From the NCBI GenBank assembly GCA_950295325.1, contig OX485803.1, positions 33,728,001 to 33,792,000 on the forward strand: a stretch of 64,000 nt of DNA. Direction: 5' to 3'. This document shows, piece by piece, positions 38,051 to 50,871 of this stretch (the first letter of the stretch is position 1; the number at the start of each line of letters is the position of its first letter). The notes below the pieces were generated by a model, which ran no database searches, had not been told where the DNA came from, and saw nothing but the letters and a program-made list of their open reading frames with translations. Position numbers and translations under genes: made by a program. Source of the stretch: Polytrichum commune. Taxonomy: Eukaryota > Streptophyta > Polytrichopsida > Polytrichales > Polytrichaceae.

Positions 38051-41000
38051 TCAATTCGTCGAGGAGTTCTGGTTGTGTAGCTGCTCATAGAGGGAGTTCG
38101 TCACGTTTACCTCGGTGAAGGATTGAAGGTTGGGTAGTTTGTCCATGCTCCCACAACTGATAGCCTCAAGCTTTCTCAAATTTCTCAAGGTTCCCACTTT
38201 GTCTAAGTTAGACACTGGTGTGTAAGATACATCTAAATGCTCTAATGCTGTTACCAACTTCAAATCCGGGAGGCTTTTCAAATTCGAATGGCGACACCTC
38301 AGTTGCTGCAGGTTCACCAAGTGTTCAATACCGGGGATTTGTTCAATTGGGAGCGCGTCAAGGCACAAATGCATCAAATTTGTGAGATTCTGCAAAATTG
38401 GAATTTTTCGGACTTTGATGCAATTCGTGATATTCAAATGCTTCAAGGCTATCAGCTCACCCAAGCCTGGAAGTTCTTCCAAAGATTCAAAATTGGAGAG
38501 GTATAGGTGTTCCAAGCTTGTCAATTTGGTCAAGTCACCAAGAGATCGAACCTTGGGGCAAGATGCTGCTTCCAACTTCACCAAATGCCTCAAATGACCA
38601 AGATGAGGGAACTCCAGCAGATCTTGTAGGAAACTCAAATGCAGCACTTGAAGATACACACAGTCCCTCAGATTAGGCGGATGCTCCATCTTTGCGACTG
38701 AAATCTTCGACCATGGAAGGCAGCCTGGCAGTTCTGGCAGTCTTCCCATGCTTGGCGAATTCGAAGCAACTCCCTGAATGATCAACAACGTCAAGCTTGT
38801 CATCTTCTTCAAGCTTGGAAATTTGACAGCACACCCTTCCCAAAGTAAGCAAGCAAGCCGTGCCAAATGATGCACATTGACCTCCCTCAAGTTGGGACAA
38901 TGTCTGATCTCCAAGCTGCGAAGGTCATCCAGGCCCTTCAAATCCAGTTTGGTTATCTTAGAGCAGCTCACCACCCTCATGATCTTAGCTTCAGAGGAGC
39001 AATTACACAAGTTCTTCTTCGCCAAGCTTGGGAGTTTGGCGTTGTTTTGGACATTGATCCTGCTTTTCTGGTAACATAGACAATGGCCTGTCTCATACAG
39101 GCGACAGTTGTCAGAGTGGTTCTCCCTTTTTGCAATGAGAGTTGCAACCCCACGATAAAGATCGTGAATGAGGAACCTGTGGCAGGGATGGTTGCCCATC
39201 CCCCAATAGTTCCCGCAATCTTCAATTACAAGGAGAGCTTGACTTCTCATTTCCTCTATCTGCATGGGGCAAATAATAGGTGAGATACAATTAAAGTCCA
39301 CGAAAGTGCCTTCAAACTGTTTGGTGAAGTTTACCACTATGGCATTCCACATATCTACTTTGAAAACATAGGTAGATTTGGTAAAGATCCCAGAAGATTT
39401 AATTGGAAGATAAATTTGTTTCAGAATTTACATGTCTCTAGTTTGCATCTGTTTGCAATCAAAGTCATCATAAGTGTTGATCAACTACATCAGACACTTA
39501 AACTGGTCAAAATTTGGTGGACGCACAGCAAAACTTACCGCCGCTGCAATGATTCCTTCAGCCTGGGGAAAAGTGAAAGCATACCATTCGCAGAAGTCTT
39601 CTTGTGTGCGTAGTATTCTTGATTGAGAACTTGTATCTCGAGGGAGGGTTAGGATAATGTCAAAATAAATCGTTTTATTGAAGCCGGTAACGTCCCCTAC
39701 AGAAGAAATGGAATTTGAACCCAGGATTTGATCGAGTAACTTGTCGAACTGCTCTTGCAACGCGCAAAACAAAAGTTTTTCTTCCTGTTGACAGATGGCA
39801 TTCCAATTAACCCACTCTTCTTGGCGTCCGCCAATGTATGTGCCTAAAAATTTAAGAGCACGTGGATGGTACTGGCGATCGGCTTTTTTGAAACCAAGAT
39901 AACATCGTTCGACAAACTTGGTTACGTACATTTTTTCCTTGGAGCCTAATTCAGACAAATTGTAACCAGCACTTTGGGCAAGCAAACATGCAGCTTCCTC
40001 CTTTTCCAAAGTAGGCACGGGGAAAACCTTCTCCCATTTAATATAGTGAAATGCGCGCAAGAGCATTTCATGAGAACATGCACTAGTAATGAGCACCACG
40101 CTTCCTGCCTTGAACGTCTTGAGTTTCAAGCAAAGTTCCACAAACGCCCGGGAGACACTTGTGACACTGGTCTGAACATTGTCTAACACCAAGAGCAACC
40201 TATGTTTAGGTATTTCTTCCCTCAACAGTGTGTCTGCATCCTGTCGTACACATTCACGATCACAATTCAGGAAAGTTGTGTAGGTGCATTTGAATTTAGA
40301 CTTTCATTGATAATCAGTATTTTGTATATTTTCCAACGCAAATGTGTTACAAGTAGTGATCACATAGAACATTCTCAATACTAAATAATTGTAAAATTAT
40401 TCTCTTGAAAACACGGAATGTAAGTCTTCTTCATTCTTTCATTTGTATGGGAGATAAAATTTGACAACGACTTGAGACATTCTATGAATTTATGATGCTA
40501 CTTCTCAGCTCAAGACGTTTTACAATGATTTCACGAGTAGTATTGTCACCCCAATGAACATCATGTTGAATAAGGATTGAGATTCTTGAATACAAAGAGC
40601 TCACGCTACTTTCAACAACAGATATGTAAATATCATCTTGACATCCAATTTGAGCAGCCTTCAAAGTCCTCCGATTTCTCTCCGAAGTGTGAGATGGTAA
40701 TACCTTGCCAGCCTGTGGTGTGGACTTGCCTGTGCTCCAGGTACAAAGACATTCCACCAGTTTGCTTCGCCAGTTCATTTGTGGGTCATTGTCGAGCTCA
40801 ACATGGTACACCTTCCCCGAAAATTCTTTGGACATCTGATTGCATAACAACTGGCTCATTGTGGTCTTTCCCGTGCCAGAGATCCCATACATGCCAAAAA
40901 AACTGACAGATTTCTTTGGATCCAAGCACTTAAATTTCTGAACATCACCATCAGAACACTTAGACACGTTAGTGTGTGAAATGAATCCGCAATACCGGTG

Positions 41001-42163
41001 CAGATTCATCTTCGTCTTTAATTACCTGTTGTTCATCCATCTCATAACTCAAAATAATAGAATCTCTGTAGATTCTTTGCATCCAAAACAGCTTGTTAAT
41101 TACGTGGTCGAGGAGGGTGAATGAGTCACCACTTCGGAGGCTCCTAATCCACATTCCGTCAACATATATCTAGTACATAGGGTGCACATGCTCATTGCCA
41201 TCATGTCAGCAGCGTGGCACCAACATGAAGACTGTCATTTTTGTTGAGCGAGCCATCCCACCTTATTGCATATTGAGCAATAAAGGAGCACAATGGTTGT
41301 TCAGATTTTATATCCCTCTCCTTTACAATAGTACAGACTTTTCTATGCAATGTACAAAGAGATTGATAGGGACGTAACCATCTACAGTAGGTATTTACAA
41401 ACTCAGCAAAAAGGTCTATACAATTTGAAACCTACATGGAGATTTTCAAGCCAGAACCTAGTAGACTAAGCAGCCCATGGCATGTCCACAAACCTGTCGA
41501 CACTCTTACCTCTTTCAACTCGGCTTCAAGGCGTTTCAAGCCTTGCACACAAGTGTATGGGGGGCTTGGAGCCACCAATTTGCATGCTTGGTTCACAATA
41601 TCCTCAATATATTCCTCTTCGCTTTTGCCAAGAAACTCACATCCATTCAGAGTTGGGCTCAAGGTCTTGAGTGTCTCTTCCCAACACTCCAGCGTTTTGT
41701 CATTAAAATGATTGGATTTCTTCTTAGTTATCTTCTTCCAAGCTTCGCGCCATTCATTTCTCTCTTCTTCTTTTCGGAAAGCCTTTACTGTGAGCTTGTA
41801 ATAGAGAGGAACTATGAGCGGCTTTTTCGGGCTCTTTTCGGGCTCTTTTTGGGATTTTTGGGCCTCAACAATCGCGGCTAGTTCTACCATGGGCCATTTG
41901 TTTCTAAAGTACTCAGGTGACATCACTACAATTGCCAACTCGCATTGTTCTATAGCCTGGAAAATTTCTTTTTCGAAATTCACACCCTTTTTCATATCCA
42001 TGTCAAAGAAAATACAATCGGACGTATAGACGATGCTCAAACGTCTATACAATCGCTCCACAAAGCCCTTCTGAGCCCCGGAATGGCTTAAGAAGATCCT
42101 CCTCGTGGAAGCCTGGTAAGAACAGCTCGGACCGCCATCATGCACATTGCTCCCAGACTCCAT
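38051..42163 (-). CDS. TIR-NBS-LRR immune receptor
   Basis: An intracellular receptor of the TNL class. Proposed exons: 42163-41510, 41169-41026, 40958-40502, 40233-39539 and about 39316-38051, together about 1,070 residues. Exon 1 is a TIR domain (RRIFLSHSG; SPEYFRNKWPMVEL, where the Glu matches the NADase glutamate of TIR enzymes). Exon 3 has the P-loop (GMYGISGTGKTT). Exon 4 has kinase-2 (LLLVLDNVQ), RNBS-B (GSVVLITSA) and a GLPL-like HPRALKFLGTYIGG. Exon 5 has an MHD-like FLIHDLYRGVA and about nine LRRs ending at the stop at 38051. The start is the first ATG before TIR. Exon 2 and the 67-bp intron after it are tentative. The exon 3 donor could instead be at 40524 with acceptor 40240. The acceptor before exon 5 is uncertain because two stops lie in frame there. 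A functional gene is likely but not proven. Confidence 0.8.
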
Positions 42164-43370
42164 TACTAGAAGAGGATTAATGAAGCTTTAAGGACTTCAG
42201 CGCAGATTCTATTGAAATCCTTGCTCTTGCAAATTTGGCTGGGACGGGTTAAAGAAAATGTCGTTGTAGATCTAAATTGCTATTGATCCTACCACTGCGC
42301 ATATAGGTCTAAGGTTGAGGTGGCTAAAGCACGCCTAATTGTTGTCCCTGATGTGACAGGCTTTGCACTACCGTCATGCCCAACAGGTAAAGAAGAACGC
42401 AAACACAAGGCTTCATTCTTTACGTAATGTCACACATTCGCCGGTACAAATTTGACGGATGTGGATGCAGTTAACTGTCCCTCAGTTCTGAGCACTCACC
42501 AGACAACTAAGGACTTTCATTCACCAACACTTGTTGAGATGGTTACTGTACAGCTGTTGCTTATAGCGAAACCCAATGGCCCAGACACAACCATTTCTAC
42601 AAAAGTGCAAATTCAGAACCTAATTTACATCCACGTTGCTCTTGCGCTCTACACATGATCCCTCCACTAAGAAATTCACCAGAAAATTGCATACACAAGT
42701 CAATGAGCTCTAACTTACGACCAATCCAATTCGCTCCCAGCTACAAATTCCAATATATTGCTGCACCACTCAGGACTTAAGCTAGGATGAGAAGGACGCT
42801 GTACAGCTCTTGAGAAGAACATGACAGACCCGTGATATATAGTGACCCATTGAGTAGAGGAACCCCAAGAAAGCAGTGAGCAGATAACAGTCGGTAATAC
42901 AACACATAGAAGTGTCCTACCTAGAGTCGCACCTAGCGGATCCAGCTTTTTGGCACTGCAAGGATGGTGCCTCCGACTGGTCGAATTGATTCCTGCCTTA
43001 ATACCCGAGGAAATGTTGTGGCGTTCCAGAATAAGTTCATGAAATCAATCGATATTCGTGCAGACGTCTATCACTGTGGATTCGCCTCTACCCTCGCTTA
43101 TAATAGAGTTTGTACTCTAACTCGACGGGACGAGTCGGGAGTTAATGATCGTCTATGATCTTTCATTGGTTTGTTTTGCATGCAATAATAACCCGCAAAC
43201 ATTTATAGAACGAAAATTCTATAAGTTACTAAGGTATTCTTTGGAATTCTTTCCTCTTCTCTACCCTCCATAGTCTGACGAATTTCGCAACTAGCAGCTC
43301 AGGAGATACGTACTTCTACTTCCGTCCCACAGGAGAGCTTCATCCATGGTGTCGTGGTTGGCGGATTTGT
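42164..43370. other. Upstream region of the TIR-NBS-LRR gene
   Basis: Presumed promoter and 5' leader of the minus-strand gene. No coding sequence is recognised. Confidence 0.5.
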
Positions 43371-43374
43371 ATGG

Positions 43375-43700
43375 CAATTCATCCGCAGCATCCACCACCA
43401 TCACTAACGCAGCCAACTTGCAAGGAGGAATTCTTGCAACCTGGGCATGTGGAAAACTCAGTTTCTGGGCTCACTCAGGTCAACAGTCTTGAGAGAAACC
43501 CCCTGCAAATTGCGAGCCCTGCTCAGACAACTTCAAAAAATGCATCTAAGCTGGCATAGCGATCCATCACCACATTACGTACCCATCATCTGCGGTATCC
43601 ACCAGCACTAGGCCAGCCGAGGAGAAAGTCCGTGCAAGGAGGAGTTCCTGCAACCTGGCATTTCCGGAAACCAGCTTCTGAGCTCGGGTCAGCAAAGAAT
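43375..43700. repeat. Diverged tandem duplication upstream of the TNL gene
   Basis: Two units of roughly 190 bp spacing share blocks such as gcaaggaggaattcttgcaa (about 43420) and gcaaggaggagttcctgcaa (about 43635), followed by acctggcat and gctca/gctcg blocks. GC content is higher than in the surroundings. Confidence 0.6.
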
Positions 43701-46572
43701 GAAGATGGCTACTTATCTTTTAATCTCTCGCTCCTGGGAAACAAAATGACATCATTCAGCAGTTTGGCGATACAGCACTATTTAATGCGGTAAACGCACA
43801 CTGCCTGTAACAGCTGGGCCATGTAATATACAGTCCACCCTCGATATTTATTAACATTTGTGGAGCAAGCAAACTCACTACACTTATGTGGTGTTAACAT
43901 TTTAACACCTATTGAGGTAGCATAGACAATTTGTAACACTTACATGAATAACATTTTTGTGATTTTGGAATTTAAAACAGAACACTTAATATAAAATAAA
44001 GTGAAAATCACATAAGTTATGAATAGCATTATACATCCAAACGCAATGAAAGAACAAGTCTAAGTTATAATGGTTTGGTGAGATTCTTTTGCATGCCAAG
44101 ATCCTACTTCCTTTTGAAGTGTTTGAATGCTCTGGATGAGAAGTGTAACATTAATAGGTCTTTGTTCCAAAAAGTGTTTCAAGGTCACTAATGCATTTTA
44201 TTTTTTTTAGTATTCTTGAATCCTACTCTATCTACCACCACATCACTAATTTGCACACTGTCAACTTCTTTAATCATGGGTTCATTGCAAAACAGGAAAA
44301 CATGTCCAAATCAACCCTACAGGGTTGCAGGAATCACAATGGAAACGGTCACCGGTGACCGGTGGTAGCAATTAGTTAGTGCATTCTTGATGGCCTAGTC
44401 GAAAGTTGGGTGGTGTTCCCAATATTGTTGTTTCAGACCCGTTGGGTATTATATGGGTTACAATCAAATTTGTTAGGATGAGGCATACCCTTTGCCCATT
44501 TTACCATAGTGGGTGGCATGGTTAGGTTTAGGGAGGCATTCTTTCAATGCCCTCTTGGTAACATGCATTAGATTTGGTGTAATGTATGAATTGCAACACC
44601 AACCTGCCTGGTATTCCCTTACCACTATTCCCAATGGGTTCATTGCACAATTGTCAGTTGCATTATCTCTTTCATCAAGCATACCTATAATTTCTTCAAT
44701 AAGTGTGTAAGGATTGTTTAGATCAAATTCTAGTTCATAATTGATGAACTCAAGTGCAATCATAATGGGTCCACTCTCTAGATACCAATGCCAATTGTTC
44801 TAGTAAGGTAGCATGGTTTAGGGTACAGGGTTAGCGATTCTATCAATTCCATTCAAGCTAAAAAAATTCATAGCCTCACTTTCATTCAAATTAACACTTA
44901 TCAAGGTGAATGCATTAAAAAGGGGAGCATGAGTTTTATAAATTATTTTAACAATTTACAATTTACACTTACTAGTGTATTTTTTGGGATTTCTTTGGGG
45001 AGCGCAATTTTCTTGGGGAACACATGTGATTTGAACACTTATCGGGGTAACACATATCCAGGATGGAATGTAAAACACAAAATTAAAGCAAGTAAACCAA
45101 GTATCTACAAAAGATAGGTGTAAGTTTTATCTTGATTCAGATAATTGTTGTAAACAATTTATCAATTAAAGTGCAATATGACATAAAAGAAAGCAAACAA
45201 ATAAGCTACCATTCAACTCAAATAACCATTAATACCAACAACCCTAGACAATTTTGATGTGTACATCAATGTGAATACCACCAGAGTAGGAAATGCCCAA
45301 AAATGTAAATAGGGTGCTCTGTAATGCGATTGCAACTTTCCTCATAATATGGAACAAACATGTACGTTCCTACCTCTTTAATATAACACTTGATAATGCA
45401 AAAACCTCGATATAATGACACAAAACTTTGTAAACCGAACTCAATATTAAGTCTGGAGAAAGCCTTACGTGTATATTATAGAGGTAATAAATGCATATAT
45501 GGCAAGTCCACACATGTATAAGTACATAGTTAATATCAAATTTATGTAACTCCAAGTTTATGTCAAATGTGGATAAAATAAATTTTAATGTGAAAATGAT
45601 GTTAAAACATGGGAACTAAGAAAACTAGATTCTCTATCTCAAAATTTAATCAGAAGACTCATTAGATTTTGTCTCTTTCACAATAATTTTTCATCTAAAC
45701 CCTAAACCAAGGTGCAATCTGTCTTCAAGCATATTTCTACCTTTTTATTGCACAAGTGTGATGCAACCATTTCACCATGGTACAATTGCTGCTCTCAATT
45801 TGAAATGCAGGTTCAAGTTGCTCGAGTGGATTTGAAGCCATTTTATTCAAATCATTAATATTTGAAAAAGGTTGTACTCCAATATTAAACAAGCAATTCT
45901 CTGGAGCTGTAAGGTTTGGATATGTGTGCATCTTCAGATTATGAGACTGTGGGAGAAAACCAAGACTTATGCCACCTAATTGGAGTGCAAACTTTGTTAT
46001 TGAGGATAGGCAAGTAAAATCAAGACGGATCGAGGAATACAAAGATTTTGCACTCATATCAAAATTGCAGGTTGGACAAGATGAGAAGCCATTTGAAGTT
46101 CATCTGATAATGAAGTACCTCATTATTATGACAAAGAGGTCCAATGTGTCATATTATTGAATGTGTGACACCTCGATAATACAACAGTTTGTTTCCAAAA
46201 CATGTCATATCAAAGAGGTAGGACTATAGTACAGGAAGTCACAAAACTTTTATGGTGTCCATCATAAGCGAGAACGTTGAGTCATTAGAACAAATTAACA
46301 AAGGAATAAACCCTTCGCACAAATGGCTCGAGGCACAAATAGTCCTTGGCATTAGCCTCTCCTCAGAGTCATGCGGACCACAGCCTCTGGGATCCTTGGT
46401 CCTACATTTCACAATAAGAAGCATCTGCTACACGAACTTCAGCTCGAAGAAAATTGTATGAAGTAAAAAATGATTGCTCCTCCAATAGACAGCCCATGTC
46501 CATGAGTTCCACAAATTAGGTATGCCCGGATCCTCCAGGAACTATAAAGTCAATGCCTCTGAACAGCCTCCT
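43701..46572. other. Intergenic DNA, no gene seen
   Basis: AT-rich with several short open frames that match no family I recognise. A palindrome GGTCACCGGTGACC lies at about 44348. The right end probably contains the 3' UTR of the glycolipid transfer protein gene. Confidence 0.5.
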
Positions 46573-49083
46573 TTATGAAGCCTTAAGATCATCCAGACCA
46601 ACAGATTTCTGCACCATATATCAATTAATTCAGTAAAATGGCACTCGACTCAATACCATGACCTTCTCCATATAACAACATCGCGGGAGACCAATGTGAA
46701 CATTGTTGCAATACAATATTTACTTACCAAGTATTTGTGATTCTCCTCCAAAATTGGTGAAAATTCTGCGACAAATCGCTCCATATCCTCACTTGAATTT
46801 CCCAATGCCAGGGTCTCATAGAATTTAGCCCTCTCAGGAACCAACTTCATGGCAACCTGAAATTATCAACAAAATTCCCAATGTCAATCCCTAGAACATC
46901 CTTGCGCATTTGAAGCTACCCGAATCTATAATGTTAAAAAACATGTGAAATCAAGACATTCAAGTTCTTGTCTGTACCATAAACGCAGCACTTGCGATCC
47001 ACCCATGAAACTTCTTCAAGGTCGATGTGTATGCTGCAGTAGCACATTGAGTCATGGTCCACTCGGGATGAGCTGTCAGGTTCCGGAAGAGCTCCACCAA
47101 GAAATCCATAGCCCTGACATATTTTGAATATAGTTATGACACAATGAAATTACCATATGCAGTCAAATAGCGTTCTGGCAATGTTTCAAATCACATGTTA
47201 AAACGTAAACCCAATCTGTTGCATCTCCCACTGTTTCAAGGAACTTCCAGTAAGCTAGCTGGTCCTAAGGAATATTAAAATACCAGCAACACTAACTACT
47301 TCGCGTAGATATACAGAGGCTTGTGATTTTTCACTAATTAGTCTTCTACTCTAGTAATTAAGGTTACAATTCTGCCTGATGACAGTATCAAACAAAGTAA
47401 ACATTAGTTAAGGGAATACTAAGCTCCCGGCCATGTAAACTGTCGTAATTCGAATATTCTTGGCTCAAAATTATACTAAAAGAGACACTTGACCTAGAAG
47501 AACCTTATGATCTCCTCGTTCAACTTACCGAATGACGGATATTCAGAAGCACTTTGAACAATACAAGAATCACACCAAATACAACCGACATAAACACATG
47601 GATCCTCTGTGAAAGGCCTCGGTATATCCTTCAACAGAATCGTCATGTAGCAAAGCTACTCGGTTATACACTCGTATATATGGTTTTTGGCATCATCGAC
47701 ATTCACAATTCTTGACCTACGCCCACACTGGAATTATTCAACATGACAAGATCTCAGCTCGCCCTAGTCTAATGGTTGTCATCGTTTGGTCACCACTGGC
47801 ATTGACATCTTCTCACAACGCACGCAATAGAGAATTTAAAACATTCTGGTGCATCGCAGTTTACCATGAGCTCTCACTAATCTAAGAGTCCAGCTGACAT
47901 CGAAGCAAGATCATTCCACGAAGGGAACACCCACGACCTTCAAAGCGTATTCAGACGCCATTCATCACTTCATTAATATCAAAATTCAGTAGAACAATAT
48001 TTTGCTAGAGAGCGAATCCTGGATCCAACTGACGGAAAAAAGGATTATAACCCTGCATTGCTCTGCGAGCACTAAATGTCACCAACCTTATTAGATTCAC
48101 AATGGTTGGCGAAGTAAGAAGCACTCGATGTACAAACTTGGAAGGATGTGACGATTTATAACTAGGTCACAACAAAATATACCAAGCATTATAAATCGCT
48201 TTAACGTCCATATACGAGTGTCTTCTGGCGATATACAAATTGGACTATTGGCATCGTAAATGTCACTCCATTGGAGCATGTAACCCAACGCTGTAGAGAA
48301 TACATATTCAAAACATAAATAAAATCCCACCTAATAGGCTCGAATCAACAGATGCAAAAACACTGAACAGAGGATGCGAATGTCTATGTAAGCTGCAATG
48401 AAAATATTCACCTTGTCAACCATAACAAGCCGTTGCTGCAACTTGACGAGTCTTTGGCGGTCTTGTTTGCAACTTCTTGACGAGACATCTCATACAGAAG
48501 GGTATACGCAGTTGGATCTGTTTCGTACTTGGCATCCAGCCTCTGCAAGAAGGAATAAAGAAAAATGAATGAAAGGCATCATCACATCACATTCCACTAC
48601 ATTGGATCACATCACATGGCACCACATGAGAAAACAGGGGAAATTCACTCAGCACATAGAAATTCCTCATCAATCGAGCATGGTGCTGATAGCCAGGGAC
48701 AGTTACCGAAATGTTTCCACCGACATCTGACTTCACCAACGTCATAGAGCTTCCAAATTTCTCTGCACCGCATAATCACGGACATACAATCAAATCCACG
48801 TCATCACAACAACACTCTCAAGGACAATTGCGAAGCTGGATATAACAAACCAAGCACCCATTGGGTTCTTTACTCGAATCGGAGACCTAGAGAACGAGCT
48901 GAGCAACGGTAGGATCAAATTGGCATAAGTGAACACTCCGGGAGCATACATACCTATCACTGGAAGGACATTACGGCACACATCAAGAAATGGCTTTGTG
49001 AGCATCTCCCCTTCTGGTGACTTGACACTCTTCATCAACTCTAATGCGGGGCCGAACACGGTGACGGTAGCCATCTCAGCCAT
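46573..49083 (-). CDS. GLTP: Glycolipid transfer protein (GLTP domain)
   Basis: A small cytosolic protein predicted to carry glycolipids or sphingolipids between membranes. Six exons (49083-48954, 48762-48707, 48542-48412, 47113-46978, 46856-46728, 46608-46573) join in phase to 205 residues, the usual size of the family. The order of motifs fits: PFLDVCRNVLPVI, KSDVGGNIS (Asp and Asn of the headgroup site), SCSNGLLWLTRA (Trp), KKFHGWIA (His), ENHKYL and the conserved end SVGLDDLKAS. The KSDVGGNI form is of the GLTP type rather than the ceramide-1-phosphate (ACD11) type. The start at 49083 is the first in-frame ATG; a second, MATV, lies three codons on. No defect is seen. Confidence 0.95.
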
Positions 49084-49466
49084 CTGAATCCTGGCGATCT
49101 GCAGTGAAGAGAAGAGAAGCGAAGCGATGAGAGCTCCGGAAGGCTTGAAGTGAGATCGAAGAAGAAGAAGTAAGTTAGGGATCTGGTATGCCAATCATCA
49201 TCTGTGGGCGAGGGCCTTTGTAGCGAGCACTCGGGCAACCCGAGCCCTAATTTGCGCAACAGGGCTGAAATTTCGGAGGCAACGTAGAGGGTGGAGCTGT
49301 GACTGTGAGCTCCAAGTGGGGGAGGTAACTCAACGTAACTAAACACATGCCATACCACACAACGCCACCTCAAGTGTAAGCTAACTTCCCACCCTCTTCT
49401 CCATGCCTAGCTTTCCTCAAAGCTTGGCTTAAGTTAAGTTACCCGAGTGTACCAACTACTAACTTA
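49084..49466. other. GLTP promoter and 5' leader
   Basis: The upstream flank of the minus-strand GLTP gene; purine-rich (minus strand pyrimidine-rich) next to the start. No other gene seen. A MITE follows directly. Confidence 0.5.
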
Positions 49467-49999
49467 GGGCCGCTTTACACCTAGAGGCCGGGCCAATTTC
49501 CCTTGAGGCCGATTGCACAAAATTTCAGCCTTTTTTGGGTTGGAGGCCGGCCTCTACTACACATTATAATAAGATTATACCGGGGGCCAATTTTCTCATA
49601 TGTAAAGGCCCTCGGGCCAAGAAGCCAAGCTGATTCAAAAAAATTAGCCTAATCCAACGGATGTAGCATAATCTAAGATAGAGCCTTTAGATTCCACATA
49701 ATCCAATGGATCTAGTTCACTTTAAAAAATTATACTTTATTTAAGAAGATTTTTTTAGTGGAATATGACATTGGCCTCTAGGCCAAGAATTGGCCTTCCA
49801 TTTTGGGTGCACCCAATTCAACGAGCTCGGGCCGTGTCATAACATACATTTTTTAATTTAAAAAATCATACCACCAAATCGGCCCGGCCTCTAGATGTAA
49901 AGGGGTTGGGGCCGATTTGAACCTTTTGACCAATCACAAATGAGGATTTCAAGCCTCTTACACAACGAATTGGCCCGGCCTCTAAGTGTAAAGCGGCCC
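49467..49999. mobile_element. Tourist-like (PIF/Harbinger) MITE
   Basis: Inverted repeats of about 32 bp with one mismatch (49467-49498 and 49968-49999) start GGGCCGCTTTACAC. TTA flanks both sides (49464-49466 and 50000-50002), the duplication typical of PIF/Harbinger. Further internal copies of the GGCCGGCCTCTA-type motif occur at about 49550 and 49890. No ORF. It lies under 400 bp upstream of the GLTP start. Confidence 0.9.
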
Positions 50000-50002
50000 T
50001 TA

Positions 50003-50760
50003 CACTCGGTATACACGAGTGCATTTGGTTTAGTGTGGCCCATACTATTTATTGGCTCTGTCTATAGGACAGAGACCATGCATCAACTTCTTCGTTTCAA
50101 GAGCAAATTTCCTAACCACTTTGTGTTCACACTTGGACGTTACTTGTTCTTGTTATTTTTGGTCCACTTTATGTAATGTGGATGTTAACTATAGTTTATA
50201 TATGTAAGTGTTCCCTAAAATGCATTGAAAGAAATCTAGTTAATTATAGTTATTTCAGTAGTTCTTGATTATTTATTTTAAAAATTTTGGGTGATAAATG
50301 AGTAGCTTCAATCCTTGACATGTATTCGAGAAGAAGGTGCACAAAATCCAAGAAAGGTTTGGTATAGTGAATAGCCATGAATTGGCATGAGCAAAGTGGA
50401 CAACTACAATTATAGTCTTTCATAATAAAGCACAGAGCCTCACGGTTCTACCGTTTTCTTGTTTATCATTGACCCACCCGTGATGTTCTTGCAATCGTTG
50501 AGCCAGGCAACCAAAGGAGGTGGCATGACACACTTGTTGAGGAGGAGGCTTATGGGCCTTTCCCGAAATGCAGGCCTGTGAGGCGGCCACGTCACTTTCT
50601 CTAGGGTTAGGGTTTCGGTTATGTCTCCTCCATTGTCGCATAATGATAAGTCATGGATGTCACTTGATTAACATGGTGAATTATTGATGCACTTGTTATT
50701 TTTCCATGCAAGGGGGTCTGACAAGCAATTTCTTAGCCTACAAAAGCTCTCCTTCATGAT
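50003..50760. other. Intergenic DNA, no gene seen
   Basis: No family recognised. A minus-strand open frame at 50420-50641 is richer in GC but has no similarity I know. Confidence 0.5.
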
Positions 50761-50763
50761 TGT

Positions 50764-50790
50764 TCACACTATATATGATATTTAGTGTCA
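50764..50790. repeat. Isolated end of the palindromic-end MITE family
   Basis: cactatatatgatatttagt followed by gtcacttgcc matches one end of the MITE family, with no partner end close by. Confidence 0.6.
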
Positions 50791-50871
50791 CTTGCCTATA
50801 GGGAGTCCAACTCCCAAAAGGATATGGGGTTCTTTTTCAAAGGGGGGGATTAACCATGTGAGAGGAAGCAC

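Noticed and set aside
44473-44763. 96-residue minus-strand open frame
   Set aside because: No recognisable motif, no flanking exons, and the surroundings look non-coding.
45737-46160. Opposing open frames before the GLTP 3' end
   Set aside because: Both are short, unlike any known family, and overlap each other. They are likely chance frames near the GLTP 3' UTR.
48790-49194. Extended GLTP start upstream of 49083
   Set aside because: The longer frame opens only with a TTG codon. The first in-frame ATG is at 49083 and gives the normal GLTP length.
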